A DNA stretch of 28,640 nt, from NCBI GenBank assembly GCA_017415945.1, contig JAFQDR010000196.1, forward strand, positions 1-28,640, in the 5' to 3' direction. A program made the translations under genes and the position numbers. Source of the DNA: Oscillospiraceae bacterium (lineage in GTDB: Bacteria > Bacillota_A > Clostridia > Oscillospirales > Oscillospiraceae). Positions 16,743 through 24,555 of this stretch are shown here, piece after piece; the first letter of the stretch is position 1; each line of letters opens with the position of its first letter. The notes below the pieces were generated by a model, which saw nothing but the letters and a program-made list of their open reading frames with translations, ran no database searches and was not told the DNA's origin.

Positions 16743-16973
16743 ATGCATAACAGATTGAAGCAGCTTCGCAAGAAGCGTGGATATACCCAAGTAAAAATGC
16801 AGATGCTGACGGGAATCGACCAGAGCGATTATTCCAAGATTGAGAACGGCAAACGGTATTTTACCTTTGAGCAATGCCGTAAAATCGCCATTGCACTGGA
16901 TACCAGCATGGATTACTTGGCGGGGCTGACAGATGAAGAAGCTCCCTATCCGCGAACAGAACAACAGGAATGA
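16743..16973 (+). CDS. XRE-family helix-turn-helix regulator
   Basis: 76 residues, one HTH_3 domain: LKQLRKKRGYTQVKMQMLTG, then DQSDYSKIENGKR as recognition helix, and IAIALDTSMDYLAGLTDE, a typical end of XRE proteins. No effector or second domain, so probably a DNA-binding repressor. The ATG at 16743 has only a weak ribosome site (GGGTGATTGG). The TGA stop is part of the hairpin at 16972-16998. Confidence 0.85.
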   Translation: MHNRLKQLRKKRGYTQVKMQMLTGIDQSDYSKIENGKRYFTFEQCRKIAIALDTSMDYLAGLTDEEAPYPRTEQQE

Positions 16974-17005
16974 CCGAGGTGTTTTTGGTGCTTCGGTCGC
17001 TTTGT
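16972..17005 (+). terminator. Weak terminator or attenuator hairpin after the first XRE gene
   Basis: GACCGAGG / CTTCGGTC (8 bp with one G-T pair), loop 11 nt, tail GCTTTGTCC. The stop codon forms its first bases. The same GGAATGACCGAGG sequence begins the terminator of the next XRE gene. Confidence 0.5.
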
Positions 17006-17115
17006 CCTTGGTACCCCATTGTTCCGGGTTTTTAAATATTATAGCCCATATACGGGCAATTGTCAATTTCGAGACAAGAAATTACCATACTAACTGTATG
17101 GAGGTGACTGTCCGA

Positions 17116-17325
17116 ATGATCGTATATGATAGGCTGTGGGCGACCATGAAGGAGAAAAACATCTCCCAATATAAGCTGATCAAGGAATACAAATTCAGCA
17201 GCGGACAGCTTGACCGCCTGCGTAAAAATGAAAATGTGAATACCTACACCCTCAATCAGTTGTGCGCCATATTGGACTGCACACTGGATGAGATCGCAGA
17301 ATATATTCCCGAGCAAACGGAATGA
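17116..17325 (+). CDS. Small XRE/Cro-type regulator (HTH_26-like)
   Basis: 69 residues. The single domain reads ...LWATMKEKNISQYKLIKEY, then FSSGQLDRLRKNENVNTYTL and LCAILDCTLDEIAEYIPE, the Cro/CI-like layout often found next to mobile elements. GGAGG at 17100-17104 is 11 nt from the ATG at 17116; an in-frame ATG at 17098 would overlap it. A short palindrome TTGTC-N8-GACAA (17060-17077) upstream could be an operator. The sequence differs from the first XRE protein, so the two are not a recent duplication. Confidence 0.8.
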   Translation: MIVYDRLWATMKEKNISQYKLIKEYKFSSGQLDRLRKNENVNTYTLNQLCAILDCTLDEIAEYIPEQTE

Positions 17326-17358
17326 CCGAGGCAGTTTCAGCGCCCTCGGTCATTTTTC
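17321..17358 (+). terminator. Rho-independent terminator of the second XRE gene
   Basis: An 11-bp stem AATGACCGAGG / CCTCGGTCATT with a 12-nt loop, followed by TTTCC. The TGA stop codon (17323-17325) lies in the 5' arm. Confidence 0.85.
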
Positions 17359-17431
17359 CATATATGGCAAATCATCCGTAAAAGACTGCTTTGCGCCGTT
17401 CCCTACAGCATTCTTCGCAACCAAGCGCATA

Positions 17432-17457
17432 GCGGGCGAACACAGTTCGCCCCTACA
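17432..17457 (-). repeat. REP-like hairpin, GTAG-headed
   Basis: Inverted, identical copy of the unit at 16367-16392 (26 of 26 bp). It ends one base before the -35 box of the greA-like gene. Confidence 0.75.
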
Positions 17458-17458
17458 G

Positions 17459-17487
17459 TTGCACATTCTCCGAAATCGTGTTATCAT
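17459..17487 (+). promoter_or_regulatory. Promoter of the greA-like gene
   Basis: -35 TTGCAC (17459-17464), 17-bp spacer, -10 TATCAT (17482-17487), 29 nt before the start codon. Confidence 0.65.
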
Positions 17488-17516
17488 CTCCCTAATTCAC
17501 CAAAAGGAGAATCACC

Positions 17517-18020
17517 ATGCATGATGAACTGACCAAAGTGGACATTGAGAAGATGCAGCAGGAGCTGGATCACCGCCGTCTGGAACTGCGGCCCAAGCTC
17601 ATTGAAGAAGTGCAGATTGCGCGGAGCTTCGGGGATCTATCGGAAAACTTTGAATATAAGGCCGCCAAGCGGGAAAAGAACCGCAACGACAGCCGCATCC
17701 GCTATTTGGAGCGCATGATCCGCACCGCCGTGGTCATTGAGGACACTTCCGCCCCCGACGAGGTGGAGCTGTTCGACACCGTCACCGTATTCCTCACCGA
17801 CGAGTGCGAGGAGGAGGTCTTCCGCATCGTCACCACCCTGTGCCAGAACCCTCTGCAGGGGCTCATCAGCAAGGAAAGCCCCATCGGCAGCGCACTCATG
17901 GGCAAGAAGGTGGGGGACACCGTCCGTGTGCAGGTCAGCGAGAGCTTCGGCTATGATGCCAAGGTCATCAAAATCGAAAAGGGCACCGACGACGAAGACC
18001 TGCCCATACTGAAATATTAA
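17517..18020 (+). CDS. greA: GreA/GreB-family transcription elongation factor
   Basis: 167 residues. An N-terminal coiled coil (about 8-75) carries the family hallmark GDLSENFEYKAAK with acidic tip residues D40 and E43, which in GreA reach into the RNA polymerase channel to promote cleavage of backtracked RNA. The C-terminal FKBP-like domain includes ESPIGSALMGKKVGDTV. Length is near the usual 158-160, with a short acidic tail. Clear AAGGAG ribosome site. Monocistronic. It may be a paralogue of the housekeeping GreA, since the C-terminal half is less standard; this cannot be decided without the rest of the genome. Confidence 0.9.
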   Translation: MHDELTKVDIEKMQQELDHRRLELRPKLIEEVQIARSFGDLSENFEYKAAKREKNRNDSRIRYLERMIRTAVVIEDTSAPDEVELFDTVTVFLTDECEEEVFRIVTTLCQNPLQGLISKESPIGSALMGKKVGDTVRVQVSESFGYDAKVIKIEKGTDDEDLPILKY

Positions 18021-18300
18021 ATTTCAGAAAGTAATAAGTAAGAGTGAATAGTGAATAGTTGTGGTCAAATTCAATTCTTCGAGTGGAATTTGTTATTGAT
18101 CGGAATGGAAAGTTCCATTCCTTTGTTCGATTTTACCGCACTTCTTCGCTGTTTGCTCTTTCTTTTTTCGACAAAATCCCCCCGCTTCTTCCTGTATCAT
18201 AGTCCCATGGACATTCCCCCATTTTTCCGTTCTTGTGCAATTTCGGTTGCGCTCAATGCATTTTTAACATCATCTTAACACGTAAGCACCCCTCTGTTCA
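18021..18300. other. Gene-free stretch with palindromes 3' of greA
   Basis: No gene seen. It holds CAAATTC ... GAATTTG (18066-18092) and a perfect palindrome GGAATGGAA-ag-TTCCATTCC (18102-18121) followed by TTTGTTCGATTTT, a possible terminator for the greA-like gene. The rest is T-rich and unremarkable. Confidence 0.5.
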
Positions 18301-18328
18301 TTGAATTTTCATGGTAAAGTAGTATAAT
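18301..18328 (+). promoter_or_regulatory. SigA-type promoter for the activase unit
   Basis: -35 TTGAAT (18301-18306), 16-bp spacer, perfect -10 TATAAT (18323-18328). About 90 nt of untranslated leader follow before the ATG at 18424; no riboswitch was recognised in it. Confidence 0.7.
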
Positions 18329-18423
18329 GTTACACTGTATCAGTTTTTGAAAAACCGATTGTTGTTTGTTTTCCGAAACATTTTACCCATATAATACAGA
18401 GAAAGCGCAGGATTTTTGAAGGT

Positions 18424-21378
18424 ATGATTATTCACAATGCTGCAAAACTGAAAAACCGCCTGTCTCTGGGCATCGACATCGGCTCCACCACCGCTAAGGT
18501 TGTGCTCATCGATGACGGAGAGGTCGTTTACGAAAAATACAGCCGCCACTTCTCTCAGGTGCGGCAAAAGACCATTGAAATGGTACAGGAGATTGAACCT
18601 CTCCTCCGCAGCCGCAGCTTCACCGTATCCATCTCGGGCTCTGCGGGTCTGGGTCTGGCCAACGCCGCAGGCATCCCCTTCGTGCAGGAGGTCTACGCAA
18701 CGGGTGAGGTCATCCGTGTACTGGAGCCCGACACCTCTGCCGTCATCGAGCTGGGGGGCGAGGATGCCAAGGTCATCTTCTTTAAGGGCGGCACCGATGA
18801 GCGCATGAACGGTACCTGTGCAGGGGGCACGGGGGCATTCATTGACCAGATGGCTGTGCTGCTGGACATGACCGTGGAGGAAATGGATGCCGCCAGCTTG
18901 GAGCACACCCGCCTGTACCCCATCGCCTCCCGCTGCGGGGTATTTGCCAAAACCGATATCCAGCCCCTGCTGAACCAGGGTGCCAATAAGTCCGACGTTG
19001 CCGCCAGCATTTATCAGGCGGTGGTGAACCAGACCATTGCGGGTCTGGCACAGGGCAGACGCATCGAGGGCAAGGTCATGTTCCTTGGGGGCCCTCTGTA
19101 CTACTGCCAAGGCCTCCGCGACCGCTTCCGTGAGACCCTGAAGCTCACGGAGGAGACTGCCATTTTCCCCGATTACGGCCGCTTCGCCGTTGCTCTGGGA
19201 GCGGCACTGTACGGTGCGGACAGCAAGCAGCTCTTTACATACGAAACCATCATCAGCGCACTGGTCATCTCCGCTGCCACAGCAGTACCCACCAGCGAGC
19301 GCTTGCCCGCTTTGTTCAACTCCCGTGAGGAATACGATGCCTTCCGTGCCCGCCACGCAAAGGCGCAGGTGGAGACTGCGGACATGGCAAGCTATCGGGG
19401 CAAGGCCTATCTGGGCATTGACTGCGGCTCCACCACCACCAAGCTTGCCCTCATCAGCGAGGACAAGAAGCTGCTGTACACCTATTACAGCTCCAATAAG
19501 GGCAACCCCGTCCAGATCGTCAGAGAACAGCTGACCGAGATCCTCACCCGCTGCGGTGACCGCATCACCATCTGCGGCAGCGCTGCCACGGGCTATGGGG
19601 AAGAGCTCATTTGCCACGCCTTCAACATCGACGAGGGCTTGGTAGAGACCATTGCCCACTACACCGCCGCCAAGCACTTCCAGCCCAACGTGGACTTCAT
19701 TCTGGACATCGGCGGGCAGGACATTAAGTGCTTCAAGATTCGAGGCGGCGCCATCGACTCCATCATGCTCAACGAGGCCTGCTCCTCGGGCTGCGGCAGC
19801 TTCATCGAAACCTTTGCCAAATCCATGGGCTATGACGTGCAGACCTTTGCGGAAAAAGGCCTCCACGCACTTGCTCCCGTAAACCTGGGCTCCCGCTGCA
19901 CGGTATTTATGAATTCCTCCGTGAAGCAGAGCCAAAAGGACGGTGCAACTGTGGAGGACATCTCCGCGGGCCTGTCCGTTTCCGTTGTGAAAAACGCATT
20001 GTACAAGGTCATCCGCGCCAACTCCCCGCAGGAATTGGGCGAGCACATCGTAGTACAGGGGGGCACCTTCCTGAACGATGCGGTGCTCCGTGCCTTTGAA
20101 ATGGAGCTGGGTGCCCCTGTCATCCGTCCCGCCATTGCGGGGCTCATGGGTGCCTACGGCGCAGCCCTCCACGCCATGCGCTTTGGAGAAAGCCGCATTG
20201 TCAGCCTTGCGGAGCTGGAAAGCTTCACCCATAAGGCCACCAACTCCGTGTGTCAGGGCTGCGGCAACCACTGCCGCCTAACCATCAACATCTTCCCCGG
20301 CGGCAGACGATTCATCAGCGGCAACCAGTGCCAGAAGATGACCACAGGCAAGGTGGACGACTCTCCCAACCTCCACGCCTTCAAGCGTGAGCTGCTGAGT
20401 GCGCATACCCCCACCCCGGGCAAGCGGGGCAAGCTGGGTCTGCCCTTGGCGCTGGGCAATATGGAGCTGCTGCCTCTGTGGCACAGCATCTTCACACAGC
20501 TGGGCTATGAGGTCATTACCTCCAAGCTCTCTACCCGCCAAACCTACGAAAAGGGTCAGTTCTCCATCCCCTCCGACACCGCCTGCTATCCCGCAAAGAT
20601 CATGCACGGGCATATGGAGGAGCTGCTGGAGGCAGGCTGTGACTATATTTTCTACCCCTGTCTGAGCTACAACATCAACGAAAACACAGGGGACAACCAC
20701 TATAACTGCCCCGTTGTGGCATATTACGCGGAGCTGCTGAAGGGCAACATGGAAAATCTGGCACAGACCAAATTCCTGTACCCCTATCTGAGCGTGAACA
20801 ACGAGCGGGAGCTGAGCAAGACTCTGTACCGCTATTTGAACAATGTGGACTCCACCATCAAGTTCCGTGAGGTGCGCAAGGCCGTCAAGGCAGGCTTCGC
20901 CGCCTACGAGTCCCACATGGCTTCCATCCGCGCAGAGGGCGAAAAAGCCGTCGCCTACGCCAGAGCCAACGGCAAGCGCATTATGATCCTTGCGGGCCGT
21001 CCCTACCACATCGACCCCGAAATCGGTCACGGCATCGACAAGCTGGCAAACCAGCTGGGCTTCGTGGTGGTCAGTGAGGACAGCGTCTACCATCTGGCAG
21101 ATCACCAAAAGGTGAACGTACTGAACCAGTGGACCTACCACTCCCGTCTGTACCGTGCCGCCCGCTATGCCGCCGAGCACCCCGATACGGAGCTGGTGCA
21201 GCTGGTAAGCTTCGGCTGCGGCGTGGATGCCATCACCACCGACGAGGTTCGTGACATTCTGGAGGCCGCAGGCAAGTTCTATACACAAATCAAAATCGAC
21301 GAGATCACCAATCTGGGTGCCGTCAAAATCCGCCTGCGCAGTCTGCTGGGTGCATTGGAAGAAAAGGAGGGCAAGTAA
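18424..21378 (+). CDS. Tandem HgdC/BadF-type acyl-CoA dehydratase activase with DUF2229
   Basis: 984 residues. Two ASKHA ATPase domains in tandem: phosphate loops GIDIGSTTAKVV (about 15-26) and GIDCGSTTTKLAL (331-343). Each carries the Cys pair that in HgdC-like activases binds a [4Fe-4S] cluster: C132 (GTCAGGTGAF) and C171 (SRCGVF) in the first, C453/C457 (EACSSGCGSF) and C492 (SRCTVF) in the second. A CxxCxxxC motif (CQGCGNHC) and DUF2229 follow (from about 660), including DTACYPAK. Such proteins use ATP to drive low-potential electron transfer into 2-hydroxyacyl-CoA dehydratases or double-cubane-cluster proteins. The target of this branch is unknown. The TAA stop is immediately followed by the ATG of the partner gene. 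Confidence 0.92.
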   Translation: MIIHNAAKLKNRLSLGIDIGSTTAKVVLIDDGEVVYEKYSRHFSQVRQKTIEMVQEIEPLLRSRSFTVSISGSAGLGLANAAGIPFVQEVYATGEVIRVLEPDTSAVIELGGEDAKVIFFKGGTDERMNGTCAGGTGAFIDQMAVLLDMTVEEMDAASLEHTRLYPIASRCGVFAKTDIQPLLNQGANKSDVAASIYQAVVNQTIAGLAQGRRIEGKVMFLGGPLYYCQGLRDRFRETLKLTEETAIFPDYGRFAVALGAALYGADSKQLFTYETIISALVISAATAVPTSERLPALFNSREEYDAFRARHAKAQVETADMASYRGKAYLGIDCGSTTTKLALISEDKKLLYTYYSSNKGNPVQIVREQLTEILTRCGDRITICGSAATGYGEELICHAFNIDEGLVETIAHYTAAKHFQPNVDFILDIGGQDIKCFKIRGGAIDSIMLNEACSSGCGSFIETFAKSMGYDVQTFAEKGLHALAPVNLGSRCTVFMNSSVKQSQKDGATVEDISAGLSVSVVKNALYKVIRANSPQELGEHIVVQGGTFLNDAVLRAFEMELGAPVIRPAIAGLMGAYGAALHAMRFGESRIVSLAELESFTHKATNSVCQGCGNHCRLTINIFPGGRRFISGNQCQKMTTGKVDDSPNLHAFKRELLSAHTPTPGKRGKLGLPLALGNMELLPLWHSIFTQLGYEVITSKLSTRQTYEKGQFSIPSDTACYPAKIMHGHMEELLEAGCDYIFYPCLSYNINENTGDNHYNCPVVAYYAELLKGNMENLAQTKFLYPYLSVNNERELSKTLYRYLNNVDSTIKFREVRKAVKAGFAAYESHMASIRAEGEKAVAYARANGKRIMILAGRPYHIDPEIGHGIDKLANQLGFVVVSEDSVYHLADHQKVNVLNQWTYHSRLYRAARYAAEHPDTELVQLVSFGCGVDAITTDEVRDILEAAGKFYTQIKIDEITNLGAVKIRLRSLLGALEEKEGK

Positions 21379-22671
21379 ATGAACGAGGAACGAGGCTACG
21401 TGGCCTTTACGGAGGACATGATCGCCACCCATACCATTTTGGTGCCCACCATGCTGCCCATGCACTTCAAGATGATCCTGGCATACCTGCGCACCTATGG
21501 ATATAAGCTGGAGCTGCTGGAAACAAGCGGCCCCCACATTGCGGAAACAGGCTTGAAATACGTCCACAACGACACCTGCTACCCCGCCATTCTGGTCATC
21601 GGTCAGCTGATGGATGCTATCAACAGCGGCAAGTACGACATTGACAAGCTGGCACTGGTGCAGTTCCAGACAGGCGGCGGCTGCCGTGCTTCCAATTATA
21701 TCTACCTGCTGCGAAAGGCTTTGAAAAAGGCGGGGCTGGGGCACATCCCCGTCATCTCCATTTCCTTCCAAGGGCTGGAGACCCACCCGGGCTTTAAGCT
21801 GGACGTAAAGAAGTTCCGCGGCATGATGTACGGCATGCTGTACGGAGACCTGCTGATGACCTTGGTGAACCAGACCCGTCCCTACGAGCTGGAAAAGGGT
21901 ACCGCTCAAAAACTGGCGGACGAATGGACAGAGTCGCTGGGCACGGAGCTGGGCACAGGCCGCGTCAGCTACAAGGACGTGAAGGAAAACTACCGCCGCA
22001 TCATCGACAGCTTCGCCCGTATCCCCATGGAAAAACGCCCTGCCGTAAAGGTGGGCGTGGTCGGCGAGATCTTCGTAAAATACTCCCCTCTGGGCAATAA
22101 CAATCTGGAGCAGTTCCTCACAGACGAGGGTGCGGAAGTCGTGGTGCCCGGGCTCATGGATTTCTGCCTGTACTGCATTACCGACGGCATTCTGGACCAT
22201 AAGCTCTACGGCCGCGGCTACTGGAAGGCACAGGTCTGGAAGGTTGCCTTCAAATACCTGAACGGCAAGAAGCAGGACATGATAGACCTGCTGAAGGAGG
22301 ACGGACGCTTCGAAGCCCCCACCCCCTTTATCCACACCCTAAAGCTCGCGGAGGAATATCTGGGACTGGGTGCCAAGATGGGGGAAGGCTGGCTTCTGAC
22401 AGGGGAAATGATCGAGCTCATCGAATCGGGCTGCAAGAACATTGTGTGCACCCAGCCCTTTGGGTGTCTGCCCAACCACATTGTGGGCAAGGGCATGATG
22501 AAGCCCATCAAGGAGCGCAACCCCGACGTGAACATCGTGGCCATTGACTACGACGCAAGCTCTTCCAAGGTCAATCAGGAAAACCGCCTAAAGCTCATGC
22601 TGTCCAACGCCCGCGCCAATCTGGAAGCGGAGCTGGCAGCCAAGGAAGAAAAAGAAACCGTTATGGCATAA
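21379..22671 (+). CDS. HgdB-like (2-hydroxyglutaryl-CoA dehydratase D-component) partner protein
   Basis: 430 residues of the family that accepts electrons from HgdC-type activases. Conserved cysteines sit in HNDTCYPAILVIGQ, TGGGCRASNY and CTQPFGCLPNH, suitable ligands for an iron-sulfur cluster; GVVGEIFVKYSPLGNN is a typical central motif. In many clostridia this part and the activase form one chain of about 1,400 residues. Here they are two genes joined as TAA-ATG with AAGGAGGG at the end of the first, so the split is functional and not a frameshift. A strong terminator follows. Confidence 0.9.
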   Translation: MNEERGYVAFTEDMIATHTILVPTMLPMHFKMILAYLRTYGYKLELLETSGPHIAETGLKYVHNDTCYPAILVIGQLMDAINSGKYDIDKLALVQFQTGGGCRASNYIYLLRKALKKAGLGHIPVISISFQGLETHPGFKLDVKKFRGMMYGMLYGDLLMTLVNQTRPYELEKGTAQKLADEWTESLGTELGTGRVSYKDVKENYRRIIDSFARIPMEKRPAVKVGVVGEIFVKYSPLGNNNLEQFLTDEGAEVVVPGLMDFCLYCITDGILDHKLYGRGYWKAQVWKVAFKYLNGKKQDMIDLLKEDGRFEAPTPFIHTLKLAEEYLGLGAKMGEGWLLTGEMIELIESGCKNIVCTQPFGCLPNHIVGKGMMKPIKERNPDVNIVAIDYDASSSKVNQENRLKLMLSNARANLEAELAAKEEKETVMA

Positions 22672-22685
22672 AAACGAAACAAACT

Positions 22686-22717
22686 AACCGACACCTATCC
22701 CGTGTCGGTTTTGTTTT
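22686..22717 (+). terminator. Rho-independent terminator of the activase unit
   Basis: Stem AACCGACAC / GTGTCGGTT (22686-22694 with 22702-22710), loop of 7 nt, then TTGTTTTG. 14 nt after the stop codon. Confidence 0.85.
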
Positions 22718-23004
22718 GCTCTGCATCCAATTTCCAAGCACACTCATAACACATTACCGCCATATTGGCGAGGATATAAAAATTGGCGGACTGCATATAC
22801 GCAATCCGCCGAGTACAGGGTTGTGGGATAAAGATATGAGCCTGGCCCGCATTGCGTGCCAATTGGATAAGCTGTGATCATAAGATACACCCCGCAGGAG
22901 GCAAAGTCTGTCGAACGGTGCCGCCCGTCAAAAAAAATTTTTTCGTATATTCCCGTGCATCAGCGGAAACAATAGGAGAGAAACCAAAGGAAAAGAGGGT
23001 CGTT
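22718..23004. other. Gene-free leader region before the DUF378 gene
   Basis: It starts with GCTCTGCATCC, a lone half of the nested palindromic repeat. A hairpin TTGGCGGA ... TCCGCCGA lies near 22783-22813 and a pair GGAGGCA / TGCCGCC near 22898-22926. A short frame from 22838 encodes only 13 residues. I could not assign a known RNA family. An untranslated leader of the DUF378 gene is possible. Confidence 0.4.
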
Positions 23005-23244
23005 ATGCCAATGATGATCATGGACCGCATTGCACTGGCGCTTGCCATTATCGGCGGTCTGAACTGGGGGCTGATCGGACTGTTCCGTCTGGACCTGGTC
23101 GCATTTCTGTTCGGCGGTCAAACCGCACTGCTGAGCCGCATTGTGTACACACTGGTGGGTCTTGCGGCAATTTGGTGCATCTCGCTGCTGTTCCGCAACG
23201 ATGAAGACACCGCCATCCGAGACAACGAAAACCCACAGCTATGA
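23005..23244 (+). CDS. DUF378 small membrane protein
   Basis: 79 residues. Two membrane helices: RIALALAIIGGLNWGLIGLF with the family signature GGLNWGL, and IVYTLVGLAAIWCISLLF. DUF378 proteins are common in Firmicutes and have no known function. The ATG at 23005 follows AGAGGG; the frame is open further upstream but with non-protein-like sequence. It is followed after 4 nt by a terminator hairpin that was later split by element B. Confidence 0.85.
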   Translation: MPMMIMDRIALALAIIGGLNWGLIGLFRLDLVAFLFGGQTALLSRIVYTLVGLAAIWCISLLFRNDEDTAIRDNENPQL

Positions 23245-23248
23245 CAAG

Positions 23249-23277
23249 CCCCCGAATCCCTAAGGATTCGGGGGTTG
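23249..23277 (+). repeat. Proximal copy of duplicated terminator (target duplication, element B)
   Basis: An 11-bp stem CCCCCGAATCC / GGATTCGGGGG with loop CTAA plus TTG. A 29-bp perfect direct repeat of 23506-23534. On the plus strand it runs straight into element B. Confidence 0.88.
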
Positions 23278-23505
23278 CAGACTGTCAAGAAATGCTTCGC
23301 AGAATTTCGTCCATAAGGACGAAACAAAGTCAAATCTATTTTTCGCGCCGGCATGTACGAAGCGAAAAATACAAATAGGTCTGCAAGTGTGGAATTTGTT
23401 CGCAGAATACGGACAAATTATGCGCGTGGCAGACCTGCTTGCCCATCGCGTATGCGGGGGCTTCTCTGTCAAAATGCTCCGTAGGAGTATTTTGACAGAC
23501 TCACC
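23278..23505. mobile_element. Element B: 228-bp non-coding hairpin-rich insert in a terminator
   Basis: The left end CAGACTGTCAAGAAATGCTT matches the left end of element A at 19 of 20 positions. The right end is a hairpin, CTGTCAAAAT...ATTTTGACAG (23465-23498), and read on the minus strand begins GAGTCTGTCAAAATA, 11 of 15 like the left end. Inside: TTTCGTCC-ataa-GGACGAAA, TATTTTTCGC ... GCGAAAAATA and AGGTCTGC ... GCAGACCT. No ORF. Flanked by 29-bp perfect repeats of the DUF378 terminator. Confidence 0.75.
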
Positions 23506-23534
23506 CCCCCGAATCCCTAAGGATTCGGGGGTTG
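23506..23534 (+). repeat. Distal copy of duplicated terminator (target duplication, element B)
   Basis: Identical to 23249-23277. It is followed by AATATTATAATAA, the likely original 3' context of the DUF378 terminator. Confidence 0.88.
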
Positions 23535-23566
23535 AATATTATAATAACGGAATAGCATCCCGCCTC

Positions 23567-23659
23567 GTAGGGAGCGTCGTCCCCCACGCTCCGTTCCGCA
23601 GGAAGCGCACTCTGTTCGTCCGAGCTAAAAAGCGGAGCGTCGGGGACGACGCTCCCTAC
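23567..23659. repeat. Inverted pair of GTAG-headed REP-like hairpins (BIME-like)
   Basis: Units 23567-23592 (+) and 23634-23659 (-), each GTAGGGAGCGTCGTCC plus a return arm ending ACGCTCC or GACGCTCC; 25 of 26 positions agree. The spacer is 41 nt. It lies between element B and the stop codon of the ymdB-like gene. Confidence 0.7.
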
Positions 23660-23674
23660 GGCGGTATCACCGAA

Positions 23675-24448
23675 TCACTTCAGTCGAATGTGCTCCGCGC
23701 TGAGGCACTTGCCCGTGTCCGCGTCGATTTCAAACACGCAGCCCTCCAGCTTGCTTGGGCCGCTTGCGGGGTCATAGCGTCTGGGGGGATCACCCAGGAA
23801 CTTGCCGATGGACTGCTCGGGAGTAATGCCGATGACGGAATGGATGGGGCCCGTCATGCCAAGGTCGGTGATATAGCCGGTACCCTTGGGCAGCACCATA
23901 GCATCGGAGGTCTGCACATGGGTATGGGTGCCCCACACCGCGCTGACACGGCCGTCCAGATAATGCCCCATGGCGATCTTCTCGCTGGTGGCCTCCGCAT
24001 GGAAATCCACCAGAATGATGTCCGCACCGGGCTCCTGCAGAATGGAATCCACCACCACAAAGGGGTTATCGGTGTTGGTGTCCAGACCGTACTTGCCGAT
24101 GAGGTTGATGACCTCCACCTTGCCGAAGTCGGCGTTGATGACCACATCCCCCGCACCGGGGCACTGGGGGGCGTAGTTGGCGGGACGGATGACACGGCGG
24201 CTCTCGTCCAGATAGGGCTGCAGCTCCCAGCGGGTCCATGTGTGGTTGCCCAAAGTGACCACGTCGGCACCCGCACGGAGAATAGAGTCGCACTGCTTGG
24301 GGGTCACACCCACCACATTGGCGTTTTCACCGTTGACCACCACAAAGTCGATGCCGTTCTGCTTTTTATAATTTTTCAGTACACGGTGCAGGAAGTCCAG
24401 ACCATTGGTGCCGCACACGTCCCCTACCGCAAGAATTTTGACCGTCAT
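23675..24448 (-). CDS. ymdB: YmdB-family metallophosphoesterase (2',3'-cyclic nucleotide phosphodiesterase type)
   Basis: 257 residues. Metal-binding motifs in order: GDVCGTNG, VVNGENAN, TLGNHTW, DFHAEATSEK and WGTHTHVQTSD, as in TIGR00282/YmdB. Bacillus YmdB hydrolyses 2',3'-cyclic nucleotides and influences motility and biofilm choice. The start is the ATG at 24448 with AAGGAGAT just upstream; a GTG 24 nt earlier lies before that site. In many Firmicutes it follows rny (RNase Y), which is not here. An extended -10 (TGGTACAAT, 24497-24489) is visible upstream on the minus strand. Divergent from the 59-residue gene. Confidence 0.92.
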   Translation of the reverse strand: MTVKILAVGDVCGTNGLDFLHRVLKNYKKQNGIDFVVVNGENANVVGVTPKQCDSILRAGADVVTLGNHTWTRWELQPYLDESRRVIRPANYAPQCPGAGDVVINADFGKVEVINLIGKYGLDTNTDNPFVVVDSILQEPGADIILVDFHAEATSEKIAMGHYLDGRVSAVWGTHTHVQTSDAMVLPKGTGYITDLGMTGPIHSVIGITPEQSIGKFLGDPPRRYDPASGPSKLEGCVFEIDADTGKCLSAEHIRLK

Positions 24449-24555
24449 AGAAATCTCCTTCTGAGAACACAAAAATTGCTAATAAGGTATTGTACCATAT
24501 TTGCATGTAGAATGCACATAATAATTGCGACAAATTCGAAAGGAGGTCAGAAAAT

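Noticed and set aside
21370..21385. Frameshift or nonsense mutation splitting one activase/HgdB fusion gene
   Set aside because: A ribosome site (AAGGAGGG) precedes the ATG and both products are complete domains, so two genes are more likely.
18340..22335. Minus-strand frames of 643 and 685 codons opposite the activase genes
   Set aside because: Antisense shadows of GC-rich codon usage; the plus-strand proteins have clear family motifs and ribosome sites.
22800..23004. Riboswitch or known small RNA upstream of DUF378
   Set aside because: Some pairing is visible but no conserved core of a family I know could be matched.
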